DNA of 42,933 nucleotides, taken from contig JALXCV010000115.1 of assembly GCA_026990765.1 (NCBI GenBank), positions 1 to 42,933 on the forward strand, in the 5' to 3' direction. Below the pieces are notes generated by a model. The model saw nothing but the letters and a program-made list of their open reading frames with translations, ran no database searches and was not told the DNA's origin. This document shows positions 1-9,180 of the stretch, in pieces (position 1 is the stretch's first letter; each line of letters starts with the position of its first letter). The position numbers were made by a program, and so were the translations under genes. This DNA is from Hyphomicrobiales bacterium (GTDB lineage: Bacteria > Pseudomonadota > Alphaproteobacteria > Rhizobiales > Aestuariivirgaceae).

Positions 1-565
1 CGGTCAGAAAATTTTGCACAATATACATGGCTGGCAGTATCAGGAAGGTTGACAGCACATTGGGGTCTTTGAAGGTGCCTTGTGCCCGAAGAATTGGTGC
101 CCATTGCTCAGCCATGCCGAAAATATCAAAATATCCGATCATGCCATTTATCGAGGCAATTACCGCAGCCAGAACATAACCATTCATCATGATCTTGAAA
201 CGCCGCATGGTGTCGGTTGCCAGCAAATGCGAAAAGAACATTGCCGACACACCCATATAGATGGTGATTATTATGAACTCGACAGCATTGGTTTTGTGAA
301 CATGCGGTAAGACCGCCAGTATTCCACCGAAAATATACAAGGTCAAAAACAGGGTTAGCGGTGCTGCAGCGCGTTGAAACGGCATACCGGCTGGCAGATA
401 TAATATCAGTGTCAGGGCAAACAGATATTCATATGGAGCCGGCTCAATAACCACATACCACCCAGATGCCATCATCAGCCACAACATTATGCGCTGTATG
501 GTATCAAGAGTGAACAGGCTTTCCGAACCGGATGGATTACTGGTTTGGGTGGTTGCCAGGCTCAA
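1..565 (-). CDS. O-antigen polymerase/ligase-like membrane protein (Wzy/ExoQ type), partial
   Basis: This is an open reading frame that continues off the left edge, with 188 residues visible. It starts at a TTG (565-563) that overlaps the TGA stop of the upstream sugar transferase; no ATG or GTG lies upstream in the same frame. The product is very hydrophobic, with several membrane segments (for example WLMMASGWYVVIE, LFALTLILYL, LTLFLTLYIF). It ends at the edge with GTFKDPNVLSTFLILPAMY, which resembles the conserved loop of the alphaproteobacterial O-antigen ligase/polymerase family. Such proteins join lipid-linked repeat units at the periplasmic face of the inner membrane. The position as fourth gene of an export lipoprotein/glycosyltransferase/sugar-transferase operon fits the role of repeat-unit polymerase. 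The family assignment is fairly secure; polymerase versus ligase cannot be decided from the fragment. Confidence 0.75.
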   Translation of the reverse strand, partial: MSLATTQTSNPSGSESLFTLDTIQRIMLWLMMASGWYVVIEPAPYEYLFALTLILYLPAGMPFQRAAAPLTLFLTLYIFGGILAVLPHVHKTNAVEFIIITIYMGVSAMFFSHLLATDTMRRFKIMMNGYVLAAVIASINGMIGYFDIFGMAEQWAPILRAQGTFKDPNVLSTFLILPAMYIVQNFLT

Positions 566-2079
566 TATGCATTCTCCGTCTCAAGAATTGAAAATGGGGT
601 CTTGAGAAGAATATACAGGTCAAAAGATAACGACCAGTTTTCAATATAAAAAAGATCGTGCTCTACACGGCGTTCAATTTTCTCTTCCGTGTCGGTTTCA
701 CCCCGCCAGCCATTGATTTGTGCCCACCCTGTGATACCCGGTTTCACTTTGTGGCGGGCAAAATATCCATCAACCACATCATGATAAAGCTGGTCACGGG
801 CCTTGGCATGCAGGGGATGTGGGCGCGGACCAACCAGAGACAATTCACCCTTCAACACATTGATCAGTTGCGGCAATTCATCAATGCTGGTTTTGCGGAT
901 AAACCTGCCAACCGGGGTAACGCGGCTATCATTTCGGGTTACCAGAGTTTTGGCATCAGGATCGCAAACATCGCTATACATTGAGCGGAACTTGTAAACT
1001 TCAATCAGCTCATTGTTAAAGCCATAGCGTTTCTGTTTGAAGAATACCGGTCCCTTGCTGGTCAGCTTGACCGCAATTGCCGTTGCCAGCATGATTGGTG
1101 AAAGCAGAATCAGGGCAATAGAGGCAATAATCTTGTCTTCAAACATTTTGACAATTTCATTCCAGCCAGACAATGGCCGGTCAAAAACATCCAGTAAAGG
1201 CACATTGCCAATATAGGAATAGGCGCGCGGGCGATAGCGCAGTTTCTGGGTATAGGCACTAAGGCGAATATCAACCGGCAGTACCCACAGCTTTTTCATG
1301 ATTTGCAAAAGTCTGGTTTCAGCAACCAGTGGCAAGGTGATGATCAGCAAGTCAACTCTGGTCCGGCGGGTAAATTCCACCAGCTTGTCGACATTGCCCA
1401 GTTTTCGAAGATTGGCCACTTTTGCTGGTGAGCGATCATCATCGCGATCATCAAAAATCCCAATGATTGAAACATCATGGTCAGGTGATGAATTGATTGC
1501 GTTAATAAGCTTTTCTGCAGTTTCACCACCGCCAACCAGAACCGCACGCCGGTCAAGCTGGCCGGACTTGTTCCAGCTTCTGACCATGGCTGCAATAATT
1601 ACCCGCGATGCAATAATCGCGGCCAGCCCGCCAACCGCCAGGGTTCCCAGCCAAACGCGTGAGAAATTCCCCCCGGCCTTGCTAAAGAACAAAATGGCAA
1701 AAATTAACGACAATACCATCAGCCACACCGCTGCCACCCGCGGAATTTGCGGAGTGTAGGTCAGCAATGAATGCACCTCATAAAGATCGGCCATTTCAAG
1801 CGCCAGCGGTACGGCCAGCGAAACAAAGGCGATAATCGGTACATAGAGCAAAATTGATTCCGGTGTCAGTGAACTTACATAAACTGCCCAGATTACTGTA
1901 CCAATCAGGGCAATCAGCAAAATTTCATATACCCGCATGGCACCAGAAATCATTCGCCTTGATACCAGAGGCTGGCGATCAAGCACAGTTTCACTGTCCA
2001 GATCACTGTCAGCATTGGCCAAAGCTTCCAGTTTTTCCGGTGAAATTACATTTCGAACAAATTTTTCATCAGCGCGCAT
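562..2079 (-). CDS. Undecaprenyl-phosphate sugar phosphotransferase, WcaJ/ExoY family
   Basis: This polytopic inner-membrane enzyme of 505 residues should start exopolysaccharide repeat-unit synthesis by moving hexose-1-phosphate, usually glucose, from a UDP-sugar onto undecaprenyl phosphate. Residues about 48-170 form membrane segments. Residues about 178-300 form a Rossmann-like middle domain (VLVGGGE). Residues 310-505 are the bacterial sugar transferase domain with KFRSM (363-367), the catalytic-type DELPQL segment (400-405), LVGPRPH (415-421) and [17 protein letters not shown] (446-462). The length matches the WcaJ-like family (about 460-510). The ATG at 2079 has only a weak ribosome site. 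A 131-base gap separates it from the upstream glycosyltransferase, and its stop overlaps the start of the polymerase gene. The exact sugar is inferred from the family. Confidence 0.93.
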   Translation of the reverse strand: MRADEKFVRNVISPEKLEALANADSDLDSETVLDRQPLVSRRMISGAMRVYEILLIALIGTVIWAVYVSSLTPESILLYVPIIAFVSLAVPLALEMADLYEVHSLLTYTPQIPRVAAVWLMVLSLIFAILFFSKAGGNFSRVWLGTLAVGGLAAIIASRVIIAAMVRSWNKSGQLDRRAVLVGGGETAEKLINAINSSPDHDVSIIGIFDDRDDDRSPAKVANLRKLGNVDKLVEFTRRTRVDLLIITLPLVAETRLLQIMKKLWVLPVDIRLSAYTQKLRYRPRAYSYIGNVPLLDVFDRPLSGWNEIVKMFEDKIIASIALILLSPIMLATAIAVKLTSKGPVFFKQKRYGFNNELIEVYKFRSMYSDVCDPDAKTLVTRNDSRVTPVGRFIRKTSIDELPQLINVLKGELSLVGPRPHPLHAKARDQLYHDVVDGYFARHKVKPGITGWAQINGWRGETDTEEKIERRVEHDLFYIENWSLSFDLYILLKTPFSILETENAY

Positions 2080-2210
2080 GAGTGTGCTTCAAATTGGCAT
2101 GTAGTTAAACAAACATGCTCTTGCCTAGCAACTTTCATGCCGTCTCACGCTTTTTGAAGCGGCTGTTTATATGACAGTTAAAAAACTGTTACCGACTGTA
2201 TTATTCTGGA

Positions 2211-3335
2211 TCAGGCAGCCGCATTTTGGCCAGTATTCTTGCCAAGGCACAGCTGATAAAAATCACAAATTGCGTTGCCCATATTATTGGCATTGGCATG
2301 ATCGCGCAGATAAGAAGCCCGTTCATTGGCTGCTGTTTGCGCTCTTTCAGGATTGTCAATAATAGAGGCAATTGCCCCGGCCAGCTCGTCAATATTGTCA
2401 GGGTTTACCAGCGCTTCATCGCCCAGAACTTCAGGAATACCGCCAACTCTGGTCGCAATCAAAGGTTTGTGGGCAGCAATACTTTCCAGTACGATATAGG
2501 GAAATGATTCAGCTCTTGATGGCACCACCATGATGCGGCCAAGCTTGAAAGCATCACTGGCTTTCATGGCGCCGGCAAATTTTATGCGATCTGCAAGGCC
2601 AAGTGACTTGACCATGGCTTCAAGGCTTTCACGGTCTTTGCCATAACCAACAATGGTTGCTGACAGTTTTTTACCCTCGTCACCCAGTTGTTTTATCGCA
2701 TTGATTAGAACATCAACACCTTTTAGCTGTCGCAATTCGCCAATATACAAAATATCGCTGGCATCGGCTTTTACTTGTGCAGCTTCAAATTCATCCGGCC
2801 ACAAGCCATTATGCACCACACAAGAGGCAACTGAACTGCCGCCGATTTTTTCTTCAAAGGTGCGTTTTTCATAATCACAAACAAATACCAGTCCATTGGT
2901 TCTGGCCAGCAACATCCGTTCAGCCCCAAGGAAGATCGCTCCTGACGGGCTGTTCCAGTTATAATGCAGGGAACCGCCATGCGGGGTGTAGATGGTTTTG
3001 GCACCACTTGTGAATCCGGCAATACGCACATAGGCACCACCCTTGGCACCATGACCGTGCATGATGTCAGGGTTCAGTGTGCGGGCAAATTCAGCAACCC
3101 TGCGAGCTGAAATAGCATCGCCAAGGCCGGGCAGGCGGCTCATTTCAATGCGTTTCACTCCCAAAGAGCAATATTGCTGCATGGCTTTAAGTGTAATTTC
3201 TGCATCTTTCCCACCAGTACTGGAGTCGCAAATCATGCCAACTTCATGACCAAGCGCACTTTGCGCCTTTACCAGATCACACACATGCCGGAACAGACCA
3301 CCAAACGGGGCACGAAAAACCTGTAAGATTCGCAT
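2211..3335 (-). CDS. Glycosyltransferase family 4 (GT-B fold)
   Basis: This is a cytoplasmic glycosyltransferase that should add a sugar to the lipid-linked exopolysaccharide intermediate. The N-terminal half begins MRILQVFRAPFGGLFRHVCDLV, the usual GT4 opening, and includes HGHGAKGG and TPHGG. The C-terminal half has LYIGELRQLKGVDVLINA and the donor-site segment VVPSRAESFPYIVLESIAAHKPLIATRVGGIPEV with its EX7E-type glutamates. I chose the ATG at 3335, which lies 4 bases after the upstream stop and follows GGTGG. An extension to a GTG at 3356 would overlap the export gene and lacks a ribosome site. The length of about 374 residues is normal. Donor and linkage cannot be read from sequence. Confidence 0.9.
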   Translation of the reverse strand: MRILQVFRAPFGGLFRHVCDLVKAQSALGHEVGMICDSSTGGKDAEITLKAMQQYCSLGVKRIEMSRLPGLGDAISARRVAEFARTLNPDIMHGHGAKGGAYVRIAGFTSGAKTIYTPHGGSLHYNWNSPSGAIFLGAERMLLARTNGLVFVCDYEKRTFEEKIGGSSVASCVVHNGLWPDEFEAAQVKADASDILYIGELRQLKGVDVLINAIKQLGDEGKKLSATIVGYGKDRESLEAMVKSLGLADRIKFAGAMKASDAFKLGRIMVVPSRAESFPYIVLESIAAHKPLIATRVGGIPEVLGDEALVNPDNIDELAGAIASIIDNPERAQTAANERASYLRDHANANNMGNAICDFYQLCLGKNTGQNAAA

Positions 3336-3339
3336 TGGC

Positions 3340-4071
3340 CTAGAACCACCTTTCACGAATGAATATTATATCGCCGGGATAAACCTGGGTGGTAAGTGGA
3401 ACTTTCCAGGTATTTGTACCTTCAGAACTTTTTCTGGTCAGCATCACTGGACCCTGATCAGCTCTGGCAGAATAGCCACCGGCAATGGCAATGGCATTTT
3501 GTACATTCATCCCGCTTTGATAGGGGAAACTGCCGGCCCTGTTTACTTCACCAAGTATGAAGAATGGCCGCAAATTTGGCACTTGAACTGAAACAGCCGG
3601 ATTTCGCAGATAACCTCTTTGCAGTCTGGCAGTGATTTCCCTGCGTACTTCAGGAGCGCTCATGCCACCAACTTTCAAGGTATTGATCAGTGGAAACGAG
3701 ATATTTCCAGAGCCGTCAACCACATATTCCCCGGTAAGGTCCGGCTGACCGGCAACTCTGATGGTGAGACGATCACCAGCTCCAATTCTGTAGCCGGTAT
3801 CATATTCATAGGCTGCTGCAACACCATTAGAACCAAATGGTTGCACAAACCCGCCATTTTGCGCAGTTTGTGTCTGCTGTGAAACGCTGGAGACAGCATT
3901 TGCCCCTTCAGTTATCGATCCTGTCGGCCCGACATCAACGCTGCCCGGCAATGCCCTTGGCGGCTGGGTCTCCCATGTTGATGCACAGGCACTTAAAAGG
4001 AATGACACCATTACTAATACAAAAAAACGCATACCCACTAATCTGTTCCATTTTGACTTGCCGATTGGCAT
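3340..4071 (-). CDS. Polysaccharide export outer-membrane lipoprotein (Wza/ExoF-like)
   Basis: This is a Poly_export/SLBB protein expected to form the outer-membrane exit for the polysaccharide. An N-terminal hydrophobic signal ends in the lipobox LLSAC, so the mature protein should be lipidated at that cysteine. Residues after about 100 give the export domain (YRIGAGDRLTIRVAGQPDLTGEYVVDGSGNISFPLI), then RGYLRNPAVSVQV and an SLBB-like segment (FFILGEVNRAGSFPYQSGMNVQNAIAIAGG). At about 240 residues it belongs to the short group seen with alphaproteobacterial ExoF/Wza partners. Starts are possible at ATG 4071 or ATG 4032; both keep the signal and neither has a strong ribosome site. It is the first gene of the minus-strand arm, divergent from the chain-length gene. 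Confidence 0.9.
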   Translation of the reverse strand: MPIGKSKWNRLVGMRFFVLVMVSFLLSACASTWETQPPRALPGSVDVGPTGSITEGANAVSSVSQQTQTAQNGGFVQPFGSNGVAAAYEYDTGYRIGAGDRLTIRVAGQPDLTGEYVVDGSGNISFPLINTLKVGGMSAPEVRREITARLQRGYLRNPAVSVQVPNLRPFFILGEVNRAGSFPYQSGMNVQNAIAIAGGYSARADQGPVMLTRKSSEGTNTWKVPLTTQVYPGDIIFIRERWF

Positions 4072-4242
4072 TAAATTTACTTTGCAAATGCAAGTTGTAC
4101 ACAATCATGGTTAGCAGAGGATTAAGACCGGGCATCGAAATGGGGGATTAATTAATTGAAAAGCATATTTGTTAATCGATTGGTTACCATCCTTGGGCAA
4201 TGTTAGGGAAAGATTAATGGATAATCGGACAGCCGGGACATC
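4072..4242. promoter_or_regulatory. Divergent promoter region of the exopolysaccharide locus
   Basis: This AT-rich spacer of about 170 bases separates the minus-strand export operon from the plus-strand chain-length operon. It must hold both promoters, because no gene lies between the two start codons. A block of TTAA-containing sequence (about 4148-4180) stands out, but I cannot assign -35/-10 boxes or a regulator with confidence. Confidence 0.4.
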
Positions 4243-6768
4243 ATGCAAAATACAAATAATCAGGCAATGAACGGGCAAATTGCGACTGCCGGAACCTCCA
4301 CTCTTGATATAGGGGATGTTCTAAGAGGGATATGGCAGCGAAAGCTGATGATCCTTATCGTAACAGCTCTGGCCTTTATTCTTTCAATAGTATTTGTGAC
4401 GGTTGCAAAGCCGGTCTACAAGGCTGAATCCCGCATATTGGTTGAAAACCTTGAAACCCCTTTTATTCGTTCAACCACAGATACTGCCCGGCGCAATGAA
4501 GTATCCCAGCAGGATGTCAAAAGTCAGGTGAATGTGGTTGAATCGCGCGACCTTGCCAAACGGGTCATCAAGGATTTGAATCTGACATCACTGCCCGAGT
4601 TTGATCCGCTAAAGAAAAAGGGAAGCATTATTTCCAGCCTGCTGGTGGCCGTTGGTTTTTCCCCTGATATGAGCAACTGGAGCAAGGAACAAAGAGCTTT
4701 AAGAGCCTATTACAAGAAGCTGAGTGTCTATCAGATACCCCGCTCCAATGTTATTGTTATTTCGGTCAGGGCAAAAAGTGCCCGTGTAGCTGCCCAGATA
4801 GCCAACAAGCTGGCTGAAGAATATGTGGCTTCAACCCGCGAATCGCAATTGCATTCTACCGGTCAGGCCAGAAACTGGCTGGCAACCCAGATAGAAGGTT
4901 TGCGTGACAAGGTGGTTAAATCCGAAATGGCAGCCGAAGAATATCGGGCAAGGGCAGGGTTGTTGCGTGGTGGTCGCGATGGCAGCATAACCTTGTCCTC
5001 ACAGCAATTATCCGAACTCAACAGTCAGATTATTCTGGCAGAAGCTGCCCGTTCCGAAGCTCAGGCCAAAGCCAGAGCCATCAGGGAAATGCTGCGCAAC
5101 ACAGGAAGTGTTTCAGGTTCTTCAGATGTACTGAATTCACCCCTGATCCAGCGCCTGCGCGAGCGTCAGATTTCCCTGCGCGGTCAACTGGCTGATCTTT
5201 CCACCACCTATATGTCAAATCATCCCCGTATCAAGGCAATCAAGCGGCAGATTGCCGGTCTGGATCGCCAGGTTCGAAATGAAGCATTGAAAATCGTTTC
5301 AGGTCTCGATCAGCAGGCAAAAATTGCAGCAACCCGCGAAGCATCCCTGCGCGCCAGTCTTAACGGTCTGAAAGCCAAAGTCAGCGGCACCAATCTGGAT
5401 GAGGTCAAATTGCGGGCGCTTGAGCGTGAAGCTACTGCCAATCGTACCCTGCTGGAAACTTTCCTCAATAAATATTCTGATGCCAGTGCCCGTGAAGATG
5501 TTGGTGCCCAGCCGGGCATGGCCAGAGTTATTTCTCGGGCTGATATTCCAGCAAGCCCGTATTTCCCCAAGAAAGGCCCAACTGTATTGCTGGCCACTCT
5601 TGGCGGGTTTTTTCTGGCAACCGGCATAGCATTCATGGCTTCCATGATGAGCGCCCTGGCAGCCCCGGCAAGTATTCCGGCAACTGCACCAGTCAATTAT
5701 GCCGCCAATCAGCCTGCTGCCCGCGCGCAACCCGCAGCGGTTCATAATATGCCAACAGGTCAGCCGGTACAGCCACAGCCCGGCATGCGTCAGCCCGTTA
5801 TTGCCCCTGTGCCGCAACCGACCCCTTCGGTACAACCGGTTGTAAGCCCGATTGTTCAGCCTGCAAGACCGGTTGTGCAACAGCCAGCCGCTCCGGCACC
5901 AGCACCGCAACCGGCAGCACCAGTGCGTCCACAAGTGCCAAAATATTATCAGCCACAAGCCGCCACCAGTGATTTTTCACCTGCTGCACCAACCGTGTCT
6001 TCCCTGTCACAAATCCATGCCAGTGGCTCATTGCAGATTGCGGCAGCCAATGCCCAGACCATTATTCAGCAACCACAAAGCCCGTTTTCACAGGCGATAA
6101 TCCCGGTAGCTTCCTGGATTAACTCATGCCGCCAGACGCTTGGCGTAAAAAAGGTGGCAATTGTTGCTCTTGCAGGCAGTGAAAGAGATAGCGCTGCCTC
6201 CAGCCTTGCCATTGCCAGATCGCTAGCCATACAGGGTGTTAAAACCCTTGTCATGGATGCCGACATGACCGGTAACGGCTTTGGTTCACTGCTTGATATG
6301 AGCAGTCGCCCCGGTCTGTCTGATCTTGTTTGTGGCAAGGCAGGTTTCATGGATGTTATTGTCAAGGACCAGATATCCGATTTGCGGATCATTACCGCAG
6401 GTCTTTATGGCAATGAAGCCTGGCCATTGCTCAGCTCTGACCGCATGAGCAGTGTTTATCAGGCCCTGTTGAGTGATGATACTCATGATCTGATCATCGT
6501 AAATGGCGGTGAACTTGCCCCGGCTGAAAGAATAACCAATGGAGCAGTCTCATATTGTGATGGCGCTGTGCTGATGGTGCCTGCGGCTAAAATGAATATT
6601 GCCGGTTCCGCCCTGCAATTGCTAGAGATGTCCGGCATGAGAGCCGTACATCATGTAAGTGTGATACAGGGCAATGGTGTTAAACAGCACACCGGCAATG
6701 TAACCCCAATTTCTCCCGGATTTGGTGGGCAGGCCGATAGTGCATTTCCAGGTAGGCAGGCTATATGA
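4243..6768 (+). CDS. GumC/ExoP-type chain-length determinant with degenerate BY-kinase domain
   Basis: This 841-residue inner-membrane polysaccharide co-polymerase controls chain length and export together with the outer-membrane lipoprotein. Domains in order: cytoplasmic start; TM1 about 34-57; Wzz domain (AKPVYKAESRILVE onward); long coiled-coil periplasmic region about 180-430; TM2 about 445-470; Pro/Gln/Ala-rich linker about 475-620; C-terminal P-loop-like domain about 638-810. The C-terminal domain resembles bacterial tyrosine kinases but its ATP site is altered. The Walker A position reads GSERDSAASS (645-654), with Asp where the lysine should be. Walker A' reads VMDADMT (670-676), without the usual following Arg. 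No terminal tyrosine cluster is present. It is therefore probably a structural relic or a non-catalytic regulator. It overlaps the next gene by 4 bases. Confidence 0.9.
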   Translation: MQNTNNQAMNGQIATAGTSTLDIGDVLRGIWQRKLMILIVTALAFILSIVFVTVAKPVYKAESRILVENLETPFIRSTTDTARRNEVSQQDVKSQVNVVESRDLAKRVIKDLNLTSLPEFDPLKKKGSIISSLLVAVGFSPDMSNWSKEQRALRAYYKKLSVYQIPRSNVIVISVRAKSARVAAQIANKLAEEYVASTRESQLHSTGQARNWLATQIEGLRDKVVKSEMAAEEYRARAGLLRGGRDGSITLSSQQLSELNSQIILAEAARSEAQAKARAIREMLRNTGSVSGSSDVLNSPLIQRLRERQISLRGQLADLSTTYMSNHPRIKAIKRQIAGLDRQVRNEALKIVSGLDQQAKIAATREASLRASLNGLKAKVSGTNLDEVKLRALEREATANRTLLETFLNKYSDASAREDVGAQPGMARVISRADIPASPYFPKKGPTVLLATLGGFFLATGIAFMASMMSALAAPASIPATAPVNYAANQPAARAQPAAVHNMPTGQPVQPQPGMRQPVIAPVPQPTPSVQPVVSPIVQPARPVVQQPAAPAPAPQPAAPVRPQVPKYYQPQAATSDFSPAAPTVSSLSQIHASGSLQIAAANAQTIIQQPQSPFSQAIIPVASWINSCRQTLGVKKVAIVALAGSERDSAASSLAIARSLAIQGVKTLVMDADMTGNGFGSLLDMSSRPGLSDLVCGKAGFMDVIVKDQISDLRIITAGLYGNEAWPLLSSDRMSSVYQALLSDDTHDLIIVNGGELAPAERITNGAVSYCDGAVLMVPAAKMNIAGSALQLLEMSGMRAVHHVSVIQGNGVKQHTGNVTPISPGFGGQADSAFPGRQAI

Positions 6769-7211
6769 ACAAGCTGAAAGTCAATTATGACCAGCTGGTA
6801 CGAGAAGCAAAAAGCAAGATCAAGACAATCCCGCCGGTAATGGCAATGGATATGGCACTGGAAGATGATGTGCTGGTAGTTGATGTGCGCGATATTCGTG
6901 AACTGACACGCGATGGCTGCATTCCCAATTCAGTCCATGCCCCGCGTGGTCTAATCGAATCATGGGTTGATCCTGAATCAGAATATTACAAGTCTGAATT
7001 TGGTGACTATTCAAGGTTTCTGATTGTATGTGCATCCGGTCGCCGCTCGGCACTGGTTGCAGCCTCCCTGCAACAGATGGGGTTTGGTCCGGTGTTCAAT
7101 ATGGATGGTGGGTTTGCAGCATGGGAGCTGCTTGACGGCGATGTTTCCACTATAGACCAGGCCAGACACAAGGATCTTTTTGACCCCGAAGATCAACTGG
7201 TACGCCTGTAA
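6765..7211 (+). CDS. Single-domain rhodanese-like protein
   Basis: This is a cytoplasmic rhodanese-fold protein of 148 residues without a signal peptide. The fold is recognised from VLVVDVRDIREL (37-48), GCIPNSVHAPRG (51-62), and the active-site loop CASGRRS starting at Cys89, followed by GFGPVFNMDGGFAAWE. The cysteine and following arginines fit an active persulfide-forming enzyme that moves sulfane sulfur. Its ATG lies inside the end of the ExoP-like gene (ATGA overlap), so the two are probably translationally coupled. Why a sulfurtransferase should be tied to a polysaccharide chain-length protein is not known from the sequence. Function beyond the family is uncertain. Confidence 0.9.
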   Translation: MNKLKVNYDQLVREAKSKIKTIPPVMAMDMALEDDVLVVDVRDIRELTRDGCIPNSVHAPRGLIESWVDPESEYYKSEFGDYSRFLIVCASGRRSALVAASLQQMGFGPVFNMDGGFAAWELLDGDVSTIDQARHKDLFDPEDQLVRL

Positions 7212-7293
7212 GTTACGTTACATCAACATAAACAGTTGACGAGTGCCGTTACTTGCTGGTTAATGGCAGTCCGTAATGAGGGGACAAGTGTTT

Positions 7294-8178
7294 ATGTCAG
7301 GCAGGGTTTTTGCAACTATTTCTATTGCTATTTTGCTTGCAGTGGCTGCCTTACCGGTTTCTGGCAGGGCAGAACTTATTCGCGAAGGTTTTGAAAATAA
7401 CAGGCTGGATCAGGATTTCTGGTCGCTTCGTAACATGCCAGACAAACGCTTCTGGTTCGACAAACGGATTGTCAGGTCAGGAAAAAGGTCTCTGGCTATC
7501 ATGGTCAAGGGGTTTGACATTGATCTGGACTGCAAATGCCAGAAAAGCGAAATCCGCGAGAAAAATCCCAATAGAATAAAGTTTGGAGATGATGTCTGGT
7601 ATGCATTCTCGTTTTACCTGCATGGTCGCGCCGGAAATTCAATCGACACGCGCTGGCAAATAGCTGGCTGGAAGCAGGAATCAGATGGCAGTCCGTTTCT
7701 GGCCCAGCGTATGGACAATGATGTTTTTCATATCACGCTGGAAAGTGGCAATTCACGGGTTCTGCTTGCTGCAGCACGCGGCAAGCCGCAAAGCTTTATG
7801 GAAGCCATCAGCAAGGGCCTGATGTCAAGATTTGGCTATCTGACAGAAAAAGAAAAATATGACGGCACACACAATGTGAAACTGGTATTTGGACATAACC
7901 CGATACTGCCAAACCCGCATAAGGGCTGGGTTGACATGATGTATCATGTCAAGGGCGGTCTGGATGGCACTGGTATTGTTGAGGTTTTCGCTAATAATCG
8001 TTTCATTGTGCGGGCCACCGGTATCATCGGGGTCAAGGATTTCACCGGCCCTACGCAATATTTTCGAATTGGCCACAACCGGGCGGCATTGCCGGGAACC
8101 GCAATTATCTACATCGATAATTTCCGGCGCGGCAAAACCCGCAAAGATGTTGAGAATTGGAAACCGGCTGCAAAGTAA
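7294..8178 (+). CDS. Secreted polysaccharide lyase (heparin lyase I-like fold)
   Basis: This is a 294-residue secreted beta-jelly-roll protein of the polysaccharide lyase type that includes heparin lyase I (Pfam Polysacc_lyase). The signal peptide MSGRVFATISIAILLAVAAL ends near SGRA, and mature protein follows from about residue 26. Typical features are the opening EGFENNRLDQDFWS, the strand KCQKSEIREK, WYAFSFYLH, WQIAGWKQ, and the closing FRIGHNRAALPGTAIIYIDNFR. I prefer the ATG at 7294, which is preceded by GAGGGGA at good spacing, over ATG 7276. It follows the rhodanese gene by about 80 bases on the same strand. The likely role is trimming or release of the exopolysaccharide in the periplasm or outside. 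Substrate is inferred from context only. Confidence 0.82.
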   Translation: MSGRVFATISIAILLAVAALPVSGRAELIREGFENNRLDQDFWSLRNMPDKRFWFDKRIVRSGKRSLAIMVKGFDIDLDCKCQKSEIREKNPNRIKFGDDVWYAFSFYLHGRAGNSIDTRWQIAGWKQESDGSPFLAQRMDNDVFHITLESGNSRVLLAAARGKPQSFMEAISKGLMSRFGYLTEKEKYDGTHNVKLVFGHNPILPNPHKGWVDMMYHVKGGLDGTGIVEVFANNRFIVRATGIIGVKDFTGPTQYFRIGHNRAALPGTAIIYIDNFRRGKTRKDVENWKPAAK

Positions 8179-8243
8179 TGATATGGCAGACCGCAATGCT
8201 GAATTAGATATATTTCAGTATCGCGCATCAGCGATTTCAGGCG

Positions 8244-9164
8244 TCATTCAACATTCAGTCTGACGACCATCTTGTGGGTTTTGGGGTCGAGCCGTGACCA
8301 GGCCGCCATTGAACCATCATACATTTTTGATTTTGTATTACCCAGCAATTCATGATCAATGAACCAGCCAAGTGATGCCCAGTGACCGGTATTGCAAAAT
8401 ACAATTGCATCACCACTGGTTGCTGCATTGCGGGCTGCATAAATACGGGCAATTGTCTTTGCATCCCTGAAAGTGCCCTTGTCATTGACGGTAAGCCAGC
8501 GTCCAGGAATCGATATGGCACCGGGCAGGGTGCCATGGCGGGTTACGCTGCCGGATTTGTTTATGCCCAGATGCTGGTCAGTGGGGCGTGAATCCAGCAA
8601 GGTGACGTTACTGCCAAGCGCCTTGGCAACATCCTCATCCGTTGCCAGCAGGGATCTGTTCATCTTCACTGTAAAACTGGATATTGCCGGTGTCACCATG
8701 CCCTTTTCCAGCGGGTTGGATTTGTCTTTCATATAAGCGCGCATTCCACCATTCATGATAGAGATGTTTTCGTGACCCAAAACCTTGAAAGTCCAGTATA
8801 TTCTGGTGGCAATTCCGGTTTCGGCAGCACTGGACCCGGCATGTATCAGCACCACATGGCTGTCATTGCTTATGCCAAGTCTGGTTATGAGTTTGGTCAA
8901 ATGTTCTGCTGATGGCAGCATGCCCTTGACGCCATTGACCTTAACCCGCCAGTTGTCCTTGTGATATTTGGCGTGAACAGCTCCTGGAACATGGCCATTC
9001 AGATAGGCTGGTGTTGATCTTAGATCAACAAAGACTATCCCTTCCTTGCCGCTATTGGCTTTTACCCAGTCAATATCGACCAGAGGTGTGGCTGCATAGG
9101 CTGTATGGCTGGCCCACAGGCCAATTAGCACAAATGCAACAAAATGCACTATTTTGGTGTTCAT
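8244..9164 (-). CDS. Periplasmic two-domain rhodanese (thiosulfate sulfurtransferase)
   Basis: This 306-residue protein has a signal peptide (residues 1-24, ending AYA) and two rhodanese domains. The N-terminal domain (about 30-150) has VFVDLRSTPAYLNGHVPGAVHAKY but no cysteine in its loop (IHAGSSAAETG), so it should be inactive. The C-terminal domain has the active-site loop CNTGHWAS starting at Cys257, then MYDGSMAAWSR. This is the usual arrangement of SseA-like sulfurtransferases, here exported. It is transcribed away from the phospholipase end and converges on the lyase gene. A set of inverted repeats lies immediately upstream (9181-9252). The sulfur donor and acceptor cannot be told from sequence. 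Confidence 0.9.
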   Translation of the reverse strand: MNTKIVHFVAFVLIGLWASHTAYAATPLVDIDWVKANSGKEGIVFVDLRSTPAYLNGHVPGAVHAKYHKDNWRVKVNGVKGMLPSAEHLTKLITRLGISNDSHVVLIHAGSSAAETGIATRIYWTFKVLGHENISIMNGGMRAYMKDKSNPLEKGMVTPAISSFTVKMNRSLLATDEDVAKALGSNVTLLDSRPTDQHLGINKSGSVTRHGTLPGAISIPGRWLTVNDKGTFRDAKTIARIYAARNAATSGDAIVFCNTGHWASLGWFIDHELLGNTKSKMYDGSMAAWSRLDPKTHKMVVRLNVE

Positions 9165-9180
9165 GGGAGGAAATCCTTCT

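Noticed and set aside
2174-2189. Palindrome ACAGTT-AAAA-AACTGT in the gap before the WcaJ-type gene
   Set aside because: A 6-bp AT-rich stem of this kind is expected by chance; there is no T-run or known regulator to support it.
5299-5958. Long minus-strand frame of 219 codons within the chain-length gene
   Set aside because: It is antisense to the Pro/Gln-rich linker of the ExoP-like protein, and its Trp/Arg/Cys-rich product is a composition artefact.
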